Source: Chamaea fasciata (taxonomy: Eukaryota > Chordata > Aves > Passeriformes > Sylviidae). Taken from it: a stretch of DNA of 64,000 nt. The stretch is from contig JARCOQ010000003.1 of the NCBI GenBank assembly GCA_029207755.1, positions 85,827,994 through 85,891,993 on the forward strand, in the 5' to 3' direction. Within the stretch, counting starts at the first letter, position 1. Each line of letters opens with the position of its first letter. The translations under genes were made by a program, and so were the position numbers. Below, piece after piece: positions 10,572-23,844 of the stretch. A model generated the notes under the pieces. That model ran no database searches, had not been told where the DNA came from, and saw nothing but the letters and a program-made list of their open reading frames with translations.

Positions 10572-13500
10572 TCCAATTCACAATTCCTGACTCCCAGTTC
10601 GCAATCCTGAAGCAAAGGCAAGCTTTAGGTAAATGCACACTTTCTCTTACAGTCCCCCTTTCTTTTGCACAGTGAGATCTATGACTTCAGAATCCCATGT
10701 CCACTGAATTTTCATTCTGTTTCTGTCTCTGCTGCAAAATTCAGACATCTCAGTACTTCAGATATGCCAGTACTTCTGTGCTGCAATGAAAAGTGCTGCA
10801 GTAAGCACAACTGTAAAAAACAGAGCTTTCATGTACGTACAGCAGTCTCAGACTCAGCTGTTTCCAACTACATCAAAAACAACTTCAATTATGCCCTTGG
10901 TCCACACTAATATATGTCCTCCATGAAAACTGTTCTTTTTTCAGTTCTGCTATAACCTTCTTTATCTTTACTGAGGGAAAAAAAAAAAAAAAAAGAACCA
11001 TTACAACTGAGAATGTGAGAATGCATATCAAAAACTTAAGATAAAGCACATGATAGAAAAACTGTAATTGTTTCAATATCCCCAAAAGTCACTGTGAATG
11101 TTAAACTGTAAAGAAGTTCAAGTATGTTAAGGGAGAAAGACACAGCATAATCCCTATGCAATCTAAATTCTTGTACTGTAGTAACACCACAAAGAAACCA
11201 TTTGGTTTCTGTTAAGATTTTCAGAGCTTGTGATTCCAAATCTTGTGAAACTGATTTTTTGAACATATTGTCTTCTTTTTTCTTGCTAGTTTCACACTAG
11301 TGAAAGATAATTCACACATTTCTTTACCTTGGCATGTCTCAGAACAGAGTGAAGAATGCCAATGTTTTAGTGAAAGTACATATTTAACCCCTCCACCACT
11401 GCTTTCCATTAGCACTTCAAAGAATGCCTTTTAAGCAATCAAAAATGCAAGATAAATTTTATAGGCAGATGATGATTATGATAATTATTATTATGCAAAC
11501 TATTTTCCCCCTAATTTTAGGAGATTTGAAGGCATTTAAACTGTGTCTGGAAGCAAAAGCTGCAAGCCTAAAACTAAATTAGATGATGGGAATAAGCTAC
11601 TTAAATGTAAATTTTATCAGTCTTACGAAGAAGTTTAGTAGAAGCTGATCTATTAAACAAAAAAAATTGGTGCAATGGACTCAGTGTCTGCAGTATACAC
11701 ATTTTAAAGATTACTTTGGATTTGTTTTAGTATGGTCCAGAAAATAGAAGGCCCTAAGTTCCTGCAGCTCATCTTCTGTTTTTTTCTTTTAATTTCTTTT
11801 AGGAATACATGGCATGAGTTCTGAGCTCATTCCTTGGAATGGATTAAGTACTGTAAGTGGAGACGATTTAGGGATCCTGTTCAAAACTTTCCACCCAATC
11901 AACACTAAAATGATCATATAAGTGCATGCTAACTTGCCTCACTGATCAATCTAAATAGGTTGAGCTTATAGAAACACTTCCAATCTTCACATACACAGCT
12001 CAGTATGCCTTAAAGCTCATCTCCATCTTTCCTCTACTCTTTGCTTCCTCAGTTTACACAGTAAGACATAACCTTTTCCCACAAATCATCCCACATTTCT
12101 GTACTTACACCTTCATGGCTCCAGCACTGCTATTTGCTAAATGCGTGCTTGTTTATTAAACCATGCAGCTAAGGAAGATGGGAACCAGCTACCTCTCTCC
12201 AGTTAATTTACTGGTTTCTACTAAGAAAAATATGGCCAGAAATTAAAAGGGTTCTTATCTGAAAGCATAACTGGCACTCCTACAATAATCAGCCTATAGG
12301 CTTGGAAGTGCATAGCCATTTTGTTGCAGAAACTGTTGATTGTTGCTAGCTATGTGAGCAATTTTTAATTTTTTTTTGTTCCTAAAAGCTCCAAATTAGA
12401 GGGCAGAAATGGATTACATCATTTACTTCCTATATATCAAGCCTCTTTCTTTTACCTTATTTTTCTTTCTGAATGGGTAGGAAGATTGTATTTTGCCTTG
12501 TGGAGTATGGGCAGTTTTCCCTCACAACAGAAACTCAATGAAACAGCAAAGAAAACTCCTGCAGGACTCATTTAGTACCCTAGGCAACATGGGAATAACT
12601 GAAAAGCACTACTAGGTAACTCTGTCACAAATATACTAACTCTGTACTAATGCATTAGTAGAGTATCCTCAGAGCAAGAATATATGGATGTTTACAGACT
12701 GGGGAAAAAGGTACTGCCCATTGTTTCCATTTGATTCTGTACACTACTTAATATTTAACATAAAGCACTTTGATTATATTTGCTTCTTCTATCATATTGT
12801 ACCAAGATACTTCTCCTTTGCCTTACCATTCCTCTTGGCCATAGCAGTCCCATCTCTCCCAATGGAAGGAGCAGAATGGGTGCAGCAGACTGAGTGTGGG
12901 AAGCACGTATTTGACAGAGTTTTCTTCCGGACTGCTCCAGCACTCCCCCTCACTGCACTGCTCTGGCCTGTTTTTTTTTTTTTTTTTCTTTTTCTGCCTT
13001 TCATGGTAAGCCAAATACTCTGTGTAGAAAGGCTGTGGGTGTATTGTGCTTGATCCGGCAGTATGAGTGTAGAATAAAAACAATCTAAAGGGGTTTTGTA
13101 CCTATACAGGAAAGACCCATTAGATTTTGTGAATCAGTGATGATGCAAGCATAGGTTTGGGGAGGTTGCTAAATTACAAGGCGTGCTGAAGTAGCAGAAC
13201 AAATTATGTACTTGTCTACAAAGCAGGTACATCTTACTCACTCTGTAAGAAAGCCTCAAAATTTAAAAGACAAAATTTATGGTCTAAAAGTACAAAATCA
13301 TCATTTAAACAAAAATGTGATGTTAAATTTATTTTAAACAGACTGTCTATATTAGCTTGTTCATAAAAGTACATTAGTGAAGAACAAGTATCATTGCTGG
13401 CCTTTGTTAGCCTAACATGGCCTACCAGGCCAGAGCAATTAAGTGTCTCTCCATCTTGCACTAGTGGATTATATAGTGTCGTCCTTCTCTAAAAACTGAA

Positions 13501-16500
13501 AACCAAAGAGATTAATGTGAAGGGTGTGCACACCTCACTTCATATGATTCTCTTAAGCTGAAGCTGTGAATTTAAACAGTCAAGTAATTTCTTCTTTTTA
13601 AAAGAAGACAGTGTCTTCTGCATTATTTGTACAAACTAGCAGTAATGCAGTAGACACCAGCTATTCAGAATTAGTTTGTTGCATTTGCAGGACTAGAGAC
13701 CTGGATGAATACTGGCTCCACTTGGTCAACTAAACATACTAAGACAGGGAAATCAATAAAAGAAAACAAAAAACCCCTCCAAAACAAAACAAAAAACCCT
13801 TTTCAATTTGCAATATTTTTGGCATCAATCAACAATAGCAAATGTAAGCTTCATCAGTTTAAGTATTGTCTGAAAAAATTTCAAATATTGTGTATGACAT
13901 CATTTGACCAAAAAGCCTACACTGATCACAATAATTAAGTTCTTAGTAGCTGAATATTATTCTCAAGTTTGGATTAATTTCATATCATCAAGTTGAGCTG
14001 AAATTGGAATCTATGAAGAGCAAAAGCTGCCATCCTGGAAGAAATCCTGGCAATTTGATAACTCATTTAATCTAAAACTTTTTTCTATTTTTTTAAGAAA
14101 AGTGTAAGTATTACAAAGTTTTTCACTTTGATATTTTTGAATGATTTTTTTCCCAATTTAAAATACTTCATTTTAGCTTGCTTGTAGCTGTAGACTCAAA
14201 ACTCTCAAACCTCTTATATCTCTTTCATGCCATTAACAGTCTTCAGACTTCCTCCAACCAACAGTAAGAACCAGCAAGTCACTAACAATGATGCAGAAGC
14301 TGTCTGAAAACCATTTATGCCTCTGATCTCAGCACATTTGGGAATGAAATGCAATCATTGTGATGCATCACAGACATAGTTTGCCACTAATGCATAGATG
14401 TGATTTAACCAGCTCGAAAACTATGGTGAATTTTGACAGATAAAGTCCTGGGATGGAAGGCACCACAGCTCTAGTTTTCATGAGACACTTGTTCAAAAAA
14501 AATTAAATAATGGACCAACTGGATTAAACTAAAACATTTCAGGTATATAAGGTCAAAAGATTTGACTTGCGTTCCATTGTGACTTGAAGAAAATTTTAAA
14601 TGACTTTTTTAAATTTAAGAAAATTAAATCAGTGTTATTGTCTGTGAAACCTAGTTTTCCCTAATCAATGCTTTCTGCTTTTAATTACTACATATAAATT
14701 TTTCAACTCATTTAGAGTTTGACAATGGCTGAGGTTGAAAAGAAGACAGGAATACAGCCAAAAAGCAAGAATATTCATTCTTCCAGTCCCATTATTACCT
14801 ACAGTTTGTATTACAAGCAGACAGAAATCAAGTAAATTTTTGGCAAAATGTGAGGGAATGGGGCTACCTGAAACCAAGAAGAGAAGCAGGCAGGGAACCA
14901 GTCACATGTTTCCAGGCTCCAGGGGCTGCTTGCTCACTTGGCAAAGGCAAAAGAGCTTGTTTCCAAAACACTGACAAAAAACCCCAGAATCTATGCTCAG
15001 ATTGTGAAGTTATGCTGGCATTATCTTGACTATGTTTATAAGTAGTGATCACTTTACATACAGATATGCCAAGAATCACTGGAAATTACTTGGGCAAAGT
15101 ACCACAGGAACAGCTTATAATATTTTCAGAAATGTCTTTGCATCAGTTACCAGAAGCTCACTGCAGGAAAAGAACTCTGAAGGAAATAGGGCTTCAAGTA
15201 ATGCTTTTATCATGGTCTCAAATGAGAAATTGAAGGGGACTCCATCTTCTGATGCCCTGAGATGCTAAGTCTGAATGGATGAGCTACAAAGTAAGCTCTA
15301 AGCAGATGTCCAGCCAGAATCAAATTATTCTCCTCTCACAAGAGACTTAAGGTTGTCTAACCTTCAACTCCATGCAAGAGTTTGTTGTCTTAACTGTTTG
15401 CATCTGGTTTTGGCCATTCTTTGGTATGTTCATTCATACTGTTTAGTTTTCCAGCTTTTCAAGAAAGAGAAAAAGCAATGATGACGAAGAGTGATTTTTG
15501 CTTTGAAGCCCTTATAGCTGTATGATTCAGCTGTATGAAGGCACATTCACCTCTAAAAAAGAACAGAGTGCCCTTAAGTTTACCATGCCCTCTCTGAAAG
15601 GTAGGATTTGTTTAATGCATTGACAAGCAGTCCCCAAACTTCCATGAACTGACACAAAGGGCTGAGCTCGGCTGCCTGACAGCTCTGCTGTGAAATGCAA
15701 CTCCTATTGTGCTTTCTGCCACATGTGAAGTTATACAGCGACATGATGAAACGAATACACAAACAGATAAAAGAGTAAAGAGTAGGTATCAAGTAGACAG
15801 CCTCAGCACTCAGAGCTATATTGTTTTTTCTTTGTCCTCACTCTTGTTTAACTCTTTTTTTGCTATAACATTGAGCTATCTTTGAATTCATCAGCACCCT
15901 CAGCAATTATGAAGAGATAAGCCCCTGAGCACTGCTCACCCCAAAAAGCCACATCTGTTTCAGTTACTATGCAGCCACAAATGATCAACAACACAATTAT
16001 AACATAGCTCATAACAAGTGAAATTCAAAATGCTGCTTACATTGCTGCTTGCAGTGATAACAAAATTACGAGAGCAACAACAAACACTGAAACTGCTCAA
16101 GCAAAACAAGTAGAATACATGTTAGGTTCTCGTGGCAGCCACATCCTAGTGCTTTCTCCAGGCTTTCTTCCTCCCTTGATGTAATTTTTCCCTTTGACCA
16201 CATCTCACTTGACATCAAAAAAAAAAGTCATTCTTTCTTGTAAAATGTGCAAATTGAATCTATGGTACGAGATGAATAAGAGTAGAGGTAACAAGAATCT
16301 TAAACTGACAAATAAAAGCAGAACTGGAAAGGAAAGTTAACCCAAATAATCGCACATATGCAGAAACCTTTGAAGAGATATGTGCATATTGCAAGTTGCA
16401 GCAGGCCTGCAGGCAGCTTTAATTTGCATGAATGGCTGTAGCACAGAAGCAAAGGGCTGGATGACAGGATGACCTTGGCAGCATTCTGAGGGTCACTGAA

Positions 16501-19408
16501 ATGCAGTTTCTTCAGTCAGGCTCAGAGGGGTTTCTTTGATGGGCTATATACCAGTGTTTTCTTCCAACAGATTTTTCTTTTCTTTGACAAACATAATTAA
16601 AAAAGTAGTATAAAGCTGCAGTATTCTCAGTTGAATTTTGCCTATTTCAAAAATTTTAATATTTCTCTCCCTGAATGTTATTTCACTGTATTCCATTAAC
16701 ACAGTGTATCTTGAGATTTTAACAGTATTTTGGGATACTTAGCAGGCCATCGCTACTCATCATGATGTTAGTCAACATAAGCTGCATTTCTTACTGGATT
16801 TTGATTAATTATCCTAAAACCAGCATGTCCTTTTTCCTCCCACTTCTGAGGTACAGCAGCAGAAAATGTGCAGGTAGTGTACTTTAGGCAACAAAAGTGG
16901 CAGCATCAACAATTAGATTCCTCTTTTCTAATTAATTCAAACAGTTGATGCTCACTACCCCCTGATTAAGTCTGTTGCAATTTGGCTGAATACCATTAAA
17001 CTAAACACAGTTCTCACCATGCTTTTACTATAGATAAAGAAATCAAGCGATTCATGAAATACCCTCCTGAAAAAAAAATAAATTAAAATACTAAGAGGGA
17101 CAATGCATGACCCTAAAATTTATACACAAACTCAGTAAGCTTCTATGAATAAAACACCTGAATTCCTATATTAACAATGTAGAGTTATCTATTTTCTTGC
17201 TGATTACTCAATTTTAGATCAGTGTATCTCAAGGTGAGGAGGATGGGTTGGACAAGTGTGGGAATCAATAAAGATGATGAAATAACACAAGCTAAAATGC
17301 AAAACATATGTAGAACTATTCCACAGTTATGCACATATTTCATCTTCTTAAAATACCTGAGCATAGCAAAGATGGGATGACAAGACGACATGATGGAGAG
17401 AAAAAGGCCCTTATTATACTGAATTTCCTTAATTTTCCTGACCCAGCAATAATATTTCACAGGCTGATACACTCATTCTTGGTTTGTAGATTAATGCACC
17501 TCATACTCAGAAATGGAGACAAGCTTCTTAAAAAGATTCCATTTAGAAAAAAACAGTAGAGTTTAACTGCATTATGTTTTGCTTGGCAAAATGGATTGTC
17601 ACAGACATGCCACTTTTGCATTCTCTTTGTGCTAGTTCCTTCTGAATTCAGAGTCCAGTTCAGGGTCTGTGTCCTGCTATTCATAGCCCTAGGAAATAAT
17701 TCTTTTGTGCAAGGGGCAATTCTGTTTGAGTAATTTTAGACAGCTGAAACCTGCAAAAGTAGATGACAAAAAAGAAAATGTGGAAAAAGGAAGGAAATCC
17801 TTGATCCACATTCATTGCTAAAAATACCTCTAAAAATTGGAATAGGAAAAAAAATCCCTTCCTCATATCCATCAGAAGGGATTTCTTCTTTTAGAAGGGA
17901 CTGAAAAATACTCCTGATCTAAGTCTACAACAAAGGAGAACAGCAAGGCTGTATCCCGCAATGAAATAGTGAATGTGTTGTAATACTTAAAAAGAAATAA
18001 AAGGTGTTAGAATTTCTCAGTCCTTTGTGTAGGACTCAGCTCCAAATTAAAATATGTAAATATAAGTGCCTAGTTTTGAGTAATGCATCTAAACTCTGAT
18101 TATAGCCCTTGAGAAGCTGGTACAGCCAGTGGGGCCTGGAGAGAGAAACCACTGCTATCCTGTTGATCATCATTTTGAAAAATCCACATGAGTAATTCTG
18201 TAGCATACTCTCTTTAGCTCAGAAAATCCCCTAACAAATATAAAAGTGCTATTAATTTTGATAGATCTTCCCATCACAAATTAGAATTAGGCTATTCATT
18301 AATCCTGCTATTTCTCAAAGTCTTTCAGTTTTACAGCATATCTCACATAATATTTTCTCCTTAAAACTTCAGGCTTTTTATTCTCTTACAGCCATCAATG
18401 TCTTATAACTCTCTCTGAAAAAAGCCCACCCCAACTTAGGTATGAAAAACAACATGAAAGCATGAACAAAACACAAAATAGAAGTGATAGAAAACACAGT
18501 CATTATGCAAAGACATATCCTCAGCTTTGGTGAAGTTTTCAAATATCAATATTTGCAACTACCAGTGCTGGTCCTCCTTGATCCCAAACTCCAGTTATTC
18601 AACGCGTTATGACCAGGAAAGCCCCTTGTATTTCTGAGATACTTTAGTTTACCTTCCAAGTCCACTTGACACAGACACCTCCTCAGTATTGTCTAGTTTG
18701 AGAGCACAGCTGATCAATAATATTTTTTATAATTGCACATATAAATTCTGATGGCAGACTATTCCCGGGGTGATGTGGGAGAAACTGGAATATTTGTTCT
18801 GAACACAAGTTACAGATTGTATCTAGCTCAGATTTCACGTTCGAAGAAACCTGGCAGCTTCTTTTCACCTACTCCTCTAAGACTGATGTTCTACATAAGA
18901 TTCGAAGACACTTCAGCATACACAAGCCTTGCCAACCTTCAGAATTATTACTTCTTAAAAATTTTTATCATCTCATGCACTCCTCTATATTTTTTGGTTT
19001 ATATCAATTGTATTTTCCATTGTGGGTAGATAAAGAAGCATTTTTTTTTCTTTTTTTAATGTCTTTATAATATTTTCTTTACCTGTGTTTGCTTCATAAG
19101 GCAGTCAGGATTACCCTTGTTAATAAGTAGTTCTCTTCACAATAATCATGATTTGCAATGTCACTGCAATGTTTTCCAGAAAGAGAAAGACAAACAAAAA
19201 ATTCTGAAATACTCCTTTTGAAGCATGTTTTTGAGCCAAACTTTTCAATTTTATTTTAACTGCATCCTGCCCAGATTTTTAACCAAGGTGAAAGTACCAC
19301 TGAATGCATAAAACTGTCAAAAGATATTTTCAGTATTTTTCTCAAAGATGATGTGTTTTTTCTCTCTGATTTCAAACAAACGTTAAAGTTGAGAAACTTA
19401 GACTAATA
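10572..19408. other. Unique AT-rich DNA, no gene recognised
   Basis: About 8.8 kb has no recognisable gene, RNA or clear transposon. It contains a run of 17 A at 10978-10994, an A/C-rich microsatellite near 13761-13797 and ordinary AT-rich sequence. The open frames over 12688-13083 on both strands owe their length to a locally higher GC content and a T-run and do not resemble a known protein. Confidence 0.6.
13761..13797. repeat. A/C-rich simple repeat
   Basis: Irregular AAAC and AAAAC units with short C-runs. Low complexity, no attached element. Confidence 0.7.
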
Positions 19409-19548
19409 GCATCATAGAGTATTAAGGGTTGAAGTGGGACCTTAAAAATCATCTAGTACCAACTCCCCCTGCAGTGGGCAGGGACAGCTCCCACTACACC
19501 AGGCTTCTCAAGGCCTTATACAACCTGGCCTTGAACTTCATGGTATCT
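19409..19548 (-). mobile_element. CR1 LINE, 3'-end fragment
   Basis: Read on the minus strand this is the last ~140 bp of a CR1 element, the 3' untranslated region. The blocks seen on the plus strand, in order, are ATCATAGAGT, a diverged GGTTGAAGTGGGACC, ATCATCTAGTACCAACTCCC, TGGGCAGGGACA, CACTACACCAGGCTTCTCAA and CAACCTGGCCTTGAAC. The element is 5'-truncated, as nearly all CR1 copies are, and holds no coding sequence of note. The divergence from the common CR1 3' end suggests an older insertion. The inner boundary is approximate because similarity fades after about 19545. Confidence 0.85.
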
Positions 19549-22500
19549 AAGCTGTACACTCTGAATAGCACTCCTTTGAGGTCTGTCCAAAATATTCCTT
19601 GGCTCATTTATCTTTTGTAAGAGGATCTGTCATGGAAAAAATCTCTGGACAAGTAAAAATCTCCCTACCCTCATATGCTACTCAAAGATCCCTTGCTAAA
19701 ACTGCAAACTAAACAAAATAGTTTTGTTTGCTGTTGTATTTGGTGGCAGTTATACCATCATGAGTGAACGATCTAATTATATAAACAGCCATGATATTTC
19801 TGGGTCAGTTGACAATTGGATTTGGAGGCACAGGAGTCCCAAGGAGTATCTGAAAGCCATAACTGGCAAAAGCTACATCTGCAGTACTTCTCTATTTATC
19901 TTAAGGGGCAATGATTCAGTCATTCAACATTTGTCCACCAAAGGCCAAGTCATTACTTTAAGCCTCTGGACTTAATATGCAGATGTGATTTTGTTCCTTC
20001 ACAAGCTAAGCAACATTTTTTTTTCAGACTATTCTCAGCACTTATTACACAATAGAAAGGCTTTTAAAAAACAAAACCAGAAATTCACAAATATATTAAA
20101 AAAACCTTGTCCTTATAAAATATGAGACTTTAAAAATAAGAAGTACATAGTGTAGTGAGGGAAAGCTTTTAAAGTATATCTATTACCAAGCTGAACAGCT
20201 AAAATTCTTCCCTGTTTTCTCACAGACATTTCTAGTTCCCTCTTCAGAATTGTTTCTCATTTGCCACTGTTTAAATGAGAAAAGAATTAGAGCCTTTTTT
20301 TTTTTTTTTTTTCAGAGGGTTTTGCTGTCTACAGGGTTACTGTATGGGAAGGGCCAGCTTTCACTCTAGTGTAAACAGTACAGGATATCTGTCAAAAAAA
20401 ACAGCTAAGGAGAGCCTGTGATCTGCTGAATCTCAAGCTGGCCTTTTTCATGCTGCTCTTTCTGCAGCTACATTCTACTGCTACAGCCTAATCCTGTCCT
20501 CAAATTCTCCCTGTTAAGTAATACTGACAGGAATTTATGGCATTATAAGATATCAAAACCAAAAGGATGGAAGATGAAATATTTTATGCAATTTTGCATT
20601 TGCAGTACAGTTTACTCCACTGTTCTTACTAGGTATTAATGGCACAAACATGAAAAATCCATTAATTTGGATACAAATAATGCAGTATTTATTCATCAAT
20701 CTCACTTAAAAGTTTGTTTGCTTAAGGATTAAATTTAGTCCTTAAAATCAAAACAGAGAACCCCCTCCCTGCTTTCTGCCCATCACTAAAAGCTTTCAGT
20801 TGTAGCACTTGAAGTAAAAGGCACATAAAGCCCGTAAATGAGTCAGACCAAACTGCCACTTTAATCAAACTTGTAGCACTTGGCTGTAAAACACTATGAA
20901 AAAAAAGTAAGAAAAACTGACATGCCCTTAAGGATAATTGCACAAGCCAGGACTGCCATCATACAGAGAATAAATATTGGAAAAACAATAATCCAGAAAG
21001 GCTGATGCCGAGAGAATTAAATTAAATACCCACGGAAGTTAATTACTGGGAAATGAAAAAAAAGTATATTTGAAGGAGCAAAAGAGAAGATAGACAAATA
21101 AACCTGCTACCTACTAAACTTGATTCCAGCTACTCCTTCTTCTATTCCCCACACAGAGTGTAAATTACAGGACAGATTACTGCAAGTACTGCAAGAAGAA
21201 TAAAAATTTAGGCCACACTTTGTCTACTTTATTGAATTTCATCTGTGCCTGTTTATTGGAATTCTTGGTAAGCACCCCAGCATTGCAGATTACAAAATGG
21301 CAGAACTTTTCCAATTAATTTTTTTCTTATATCAACACTATTCTTTGGAGAAGCCATCCAGTGAGCTGACACTCCTCTCCATAGGCAGTAAAGTGACAAA
21401 AGCAGTTGGGGCATTCATTTGGTGCTCATTCCTTCTCCATACAGGCAAAAAACATCCTGCTCTGGATTATGGGTATTTATTTAGCATTTCACATAAAGAC
21501 AAGACAAATCTAAGATGACATGAGAGCATTATCTAAGGAGAGCATTGAAGAGTATACATTTTCTGTACTTCAGCTGCAATTGATGCTTCTCCTGCTTTTG
21601 GAAGAAGTACACCTGTTTCACATCAGTAACTGGAAGCAGCCCAAAGAACATGAAATGGAGTATGGGAGATAAAGTGAAGCTACCCAGAAGACTATCACAC
21701 ATTGAGGAGTTAGTGATCCATGTTCCAGGCTGTGCTCTCCAGTACTACAGTGCATGGACAGCACGGCCTCAGGCCTGTGTTGTGTTACATTTCCTTGGCT
21801 GCAGGATAAACTAGAGGACTGATCGTAACAGAGGAGGCTGCAGGCAGCTCACACTTGGTACTGGTGATTACACCACTTATGTGACCTTGTCTTTGCCTTA
21901 AAGCAAACCTGCAAGTTGTTATGCAAAAGTCCATCTATTTTGTGGTAGAAGCTGTGAACAGAAGAGTCTTCCTTCAAGAAAAGGCCAGAAGACCAATAAA
22001 GGCTGCAATGCTGAAGAATTTCTGTGTGTTGTGCCCTGACCAGCAACACATCCTGTGACACTCTACACCTTGGAGTTCTCACATGGGAAGGACCATGAGG
22101 CTATCTATTGTCTTTTTCCTACTCTGTTAGTCCCGTAAGTGGGATTCTCAGAAATATCTTATAGAGCCTGAGTCCATTTCTTACTGGATTCATGATTAAC
22201 ACTGACAGGGTCTAACACAAAAGCCATAAAGACTTGGAGTTAAACTGTTCTGAACACTACAACTCTTGCTACCGTTCTGGTAATATGATAGATCTCAGTG
22301 CAGTAGAAATATATTTTGTTCTCCTTTAAGGAAGTCGGTTATAAAATTGATACACATCGCACAAATTTACCAACTTTCATGATAATTCCAATGCTCACTT
22401 GTTCTCAGAAGCATCTGAATTAAATACCTTATTTCTTTGAGGTCCCATTTTAAAAGAATTGAATTCAAAAATATGTTTTGGAGGGCTGAAATGAGCTATA

Positions 22501-22915
22501 AAGATTTACATAGAAAAAGTCTAATTGCCTTTCACTAAAGTATTTCAGTGCAGCCCTATGCCTTCAAAACTACTGCAATAAATACAATATTCTATCACGT
22601 TACTGAACACAGACCCTATCATGTGATTCATGATACATGGATGGGAGTTGAGTGCGTGTCCCATGACTTGATATCAACAAGGCACCCTTTGACACTGTCT
22701 CCTACAACATAACTACAGCCAAATACTCAAATGTGTACTAGATAAGGGGGTAAAAAGAAACTGGCTGGAACATTGACTTCATAGGGTTGCAATTACAAGC
22801 ACCAAGCTCAACTGGATGCAGCTCTGAGATTGACAATAGGGCAAACACCCATTTGGGTGGGTCAGAGTTAACTCTTGAAATCTTTATGGGCAACACCAAA
22901 GACAGACTTGCAACA
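19549..22915. other. Unique DNA between CR1 fragments
   Basis: No gene recognised. A run of 18 T lies at 20295-20312. A somewhat GC-richer stretch lies at about 21560-22100, where neither strand gives a recognisable product. Confidence 0.6.
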
Positions 22916-22916
22916 C

Positions 22917-23371
22917 AGAATCATAGATTTCTAGAATGGTTTGGGTTGGCAGGGAGCTTCAAAGATCATCTACTCCAAACCCCTACCATGGTGAAGTAAG
23001 GACATGTTTCACTAGATCAGGTTATTCAAAGGCCCCATCCAACCTGGCCTCGAACACTTCCATGGATGGGGCATCCACAACCTCCCTAGGCAACCTGTCC
23101 CAAAGAAATCGGTCATTTCTCTGGGAAATTTCTGTGGACAGCCAGCATCTCTCATCATCAAAAATTTCTTCATTTTATCCAATCTAAATCTATCCTCTTT
23201 CAGTTTAAAACCATTGTTCTTTGCCCTGCCTCTACAGGCCTTGGTAACAAGATTTTCTCTTTCTTTCTTACAAGATCCTTTAATATATTGAAAGGCTACA
23301 ATAAGGTCTCCCCTGAATCTTCTCTTCTCCAAGCTGAACAACTTTCAACTCTCTCAGGTCTACTTCAGTGG
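22917..23371 (-). mobile_element. CR1 LINE, 3' portion with ORF2 C-terminus
   Basis: A minus-strand CR1 of about 455 bp. The 3' tail is at the left (AATCATAGATTTCTAGAATGG, then the GGTTTGGGTTGG block). It is followed inward by the 3' untranslated region and the end of ORF2. The minus-strand frame at about 23190-23341 reads FSLEKRRFRGDLIVAFQYIK, the typical C-terminal stretch of CR1 ORF2, followed by NNGFKLKEDRFRLD. The copy is 5'-truncated, so the reverse transcriptase catalytic domain is absent and it cannot move by itself. The element sits among unique sequence and has no promoter of its own. Confidence 0.93.
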
Positions 23372-23711
23372 AAACGTAGATGATTACAGCTTTATGTACA
23401 AATTCACCATGAGTGTGGGCAAACACTGTATCCAGATGTGTTGCAGAGATGCACCTCTGGAGATACTAAATACTCAGATGTAAAAGTCCCTGAGAAACTT
23501 GATATAATCTGTCTCCCTGGGTGGAAAAACAATGAATATGTGACATGTCTAAAACCTGAATTTTCCACATATTACAGTGCAACTGGAAAATGAATTCTCT
23601 TGTCATCCTGTGAATGGTTCAAATATCTCAAATGTATTTCATGTCTTTTAACAGAATGTAAAAGAGAAAACATTAAAAATTTTAAGAAAACATTTTTTTT
23701 TAATTTGGTTT

Positions 23712-23731
23712 AGGTCATTTGGTTATGACCT
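23712..23731. promoter_or_regulatory. AGGTCA-N8-TGACCT palindrome (first)
   Basis: Two perfect nuclear-receptor half-sites, AGGTCA and TGACCT, face each other across eight bases. AGGTCA is the established half-site core for retinoid, thyroid, COUP-TF and related receptors. A spacing of eight in this orientation is not one of the standard high-affinity layouts, so binding is uncertain. Confidence 0.3.
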
Positions 23732-23808
23732 TTAAAAAAATTGTTTCACTAGGATTAGCTTAGTTTTCAAAATGTCATTTGTTGGTGAAAAAAAAGTGAG
23801 GTCTTTCA

Positions 23809-23844
23809 TTTTGAAAAGGTCAAAAAGCTTTGACCTTTTCAAAA
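23809..23844. repeat. 16-bp perfect hairpin holding a second AGGTCA-N8-TGACCT
   Basis: Arms at 23809-23824 and 23829-23844 are exact reverse complements with the 4-base loop AAGC. Inside the stem lies another AGGTCA-N8-TGACCT at 23817-23836, the same spacing as the palindrome about 105 bp upstream. Either this is a small palindromic relic or a receptor-binding site. The sequence alone does not decide. Confidence 0.85.

Noticed and set aside
12688..13083. Open frames on both strands, up to 121 codons
   Set aside because: They coincide with a GC-richer stretch and a T-run. The peptides match no family I know.
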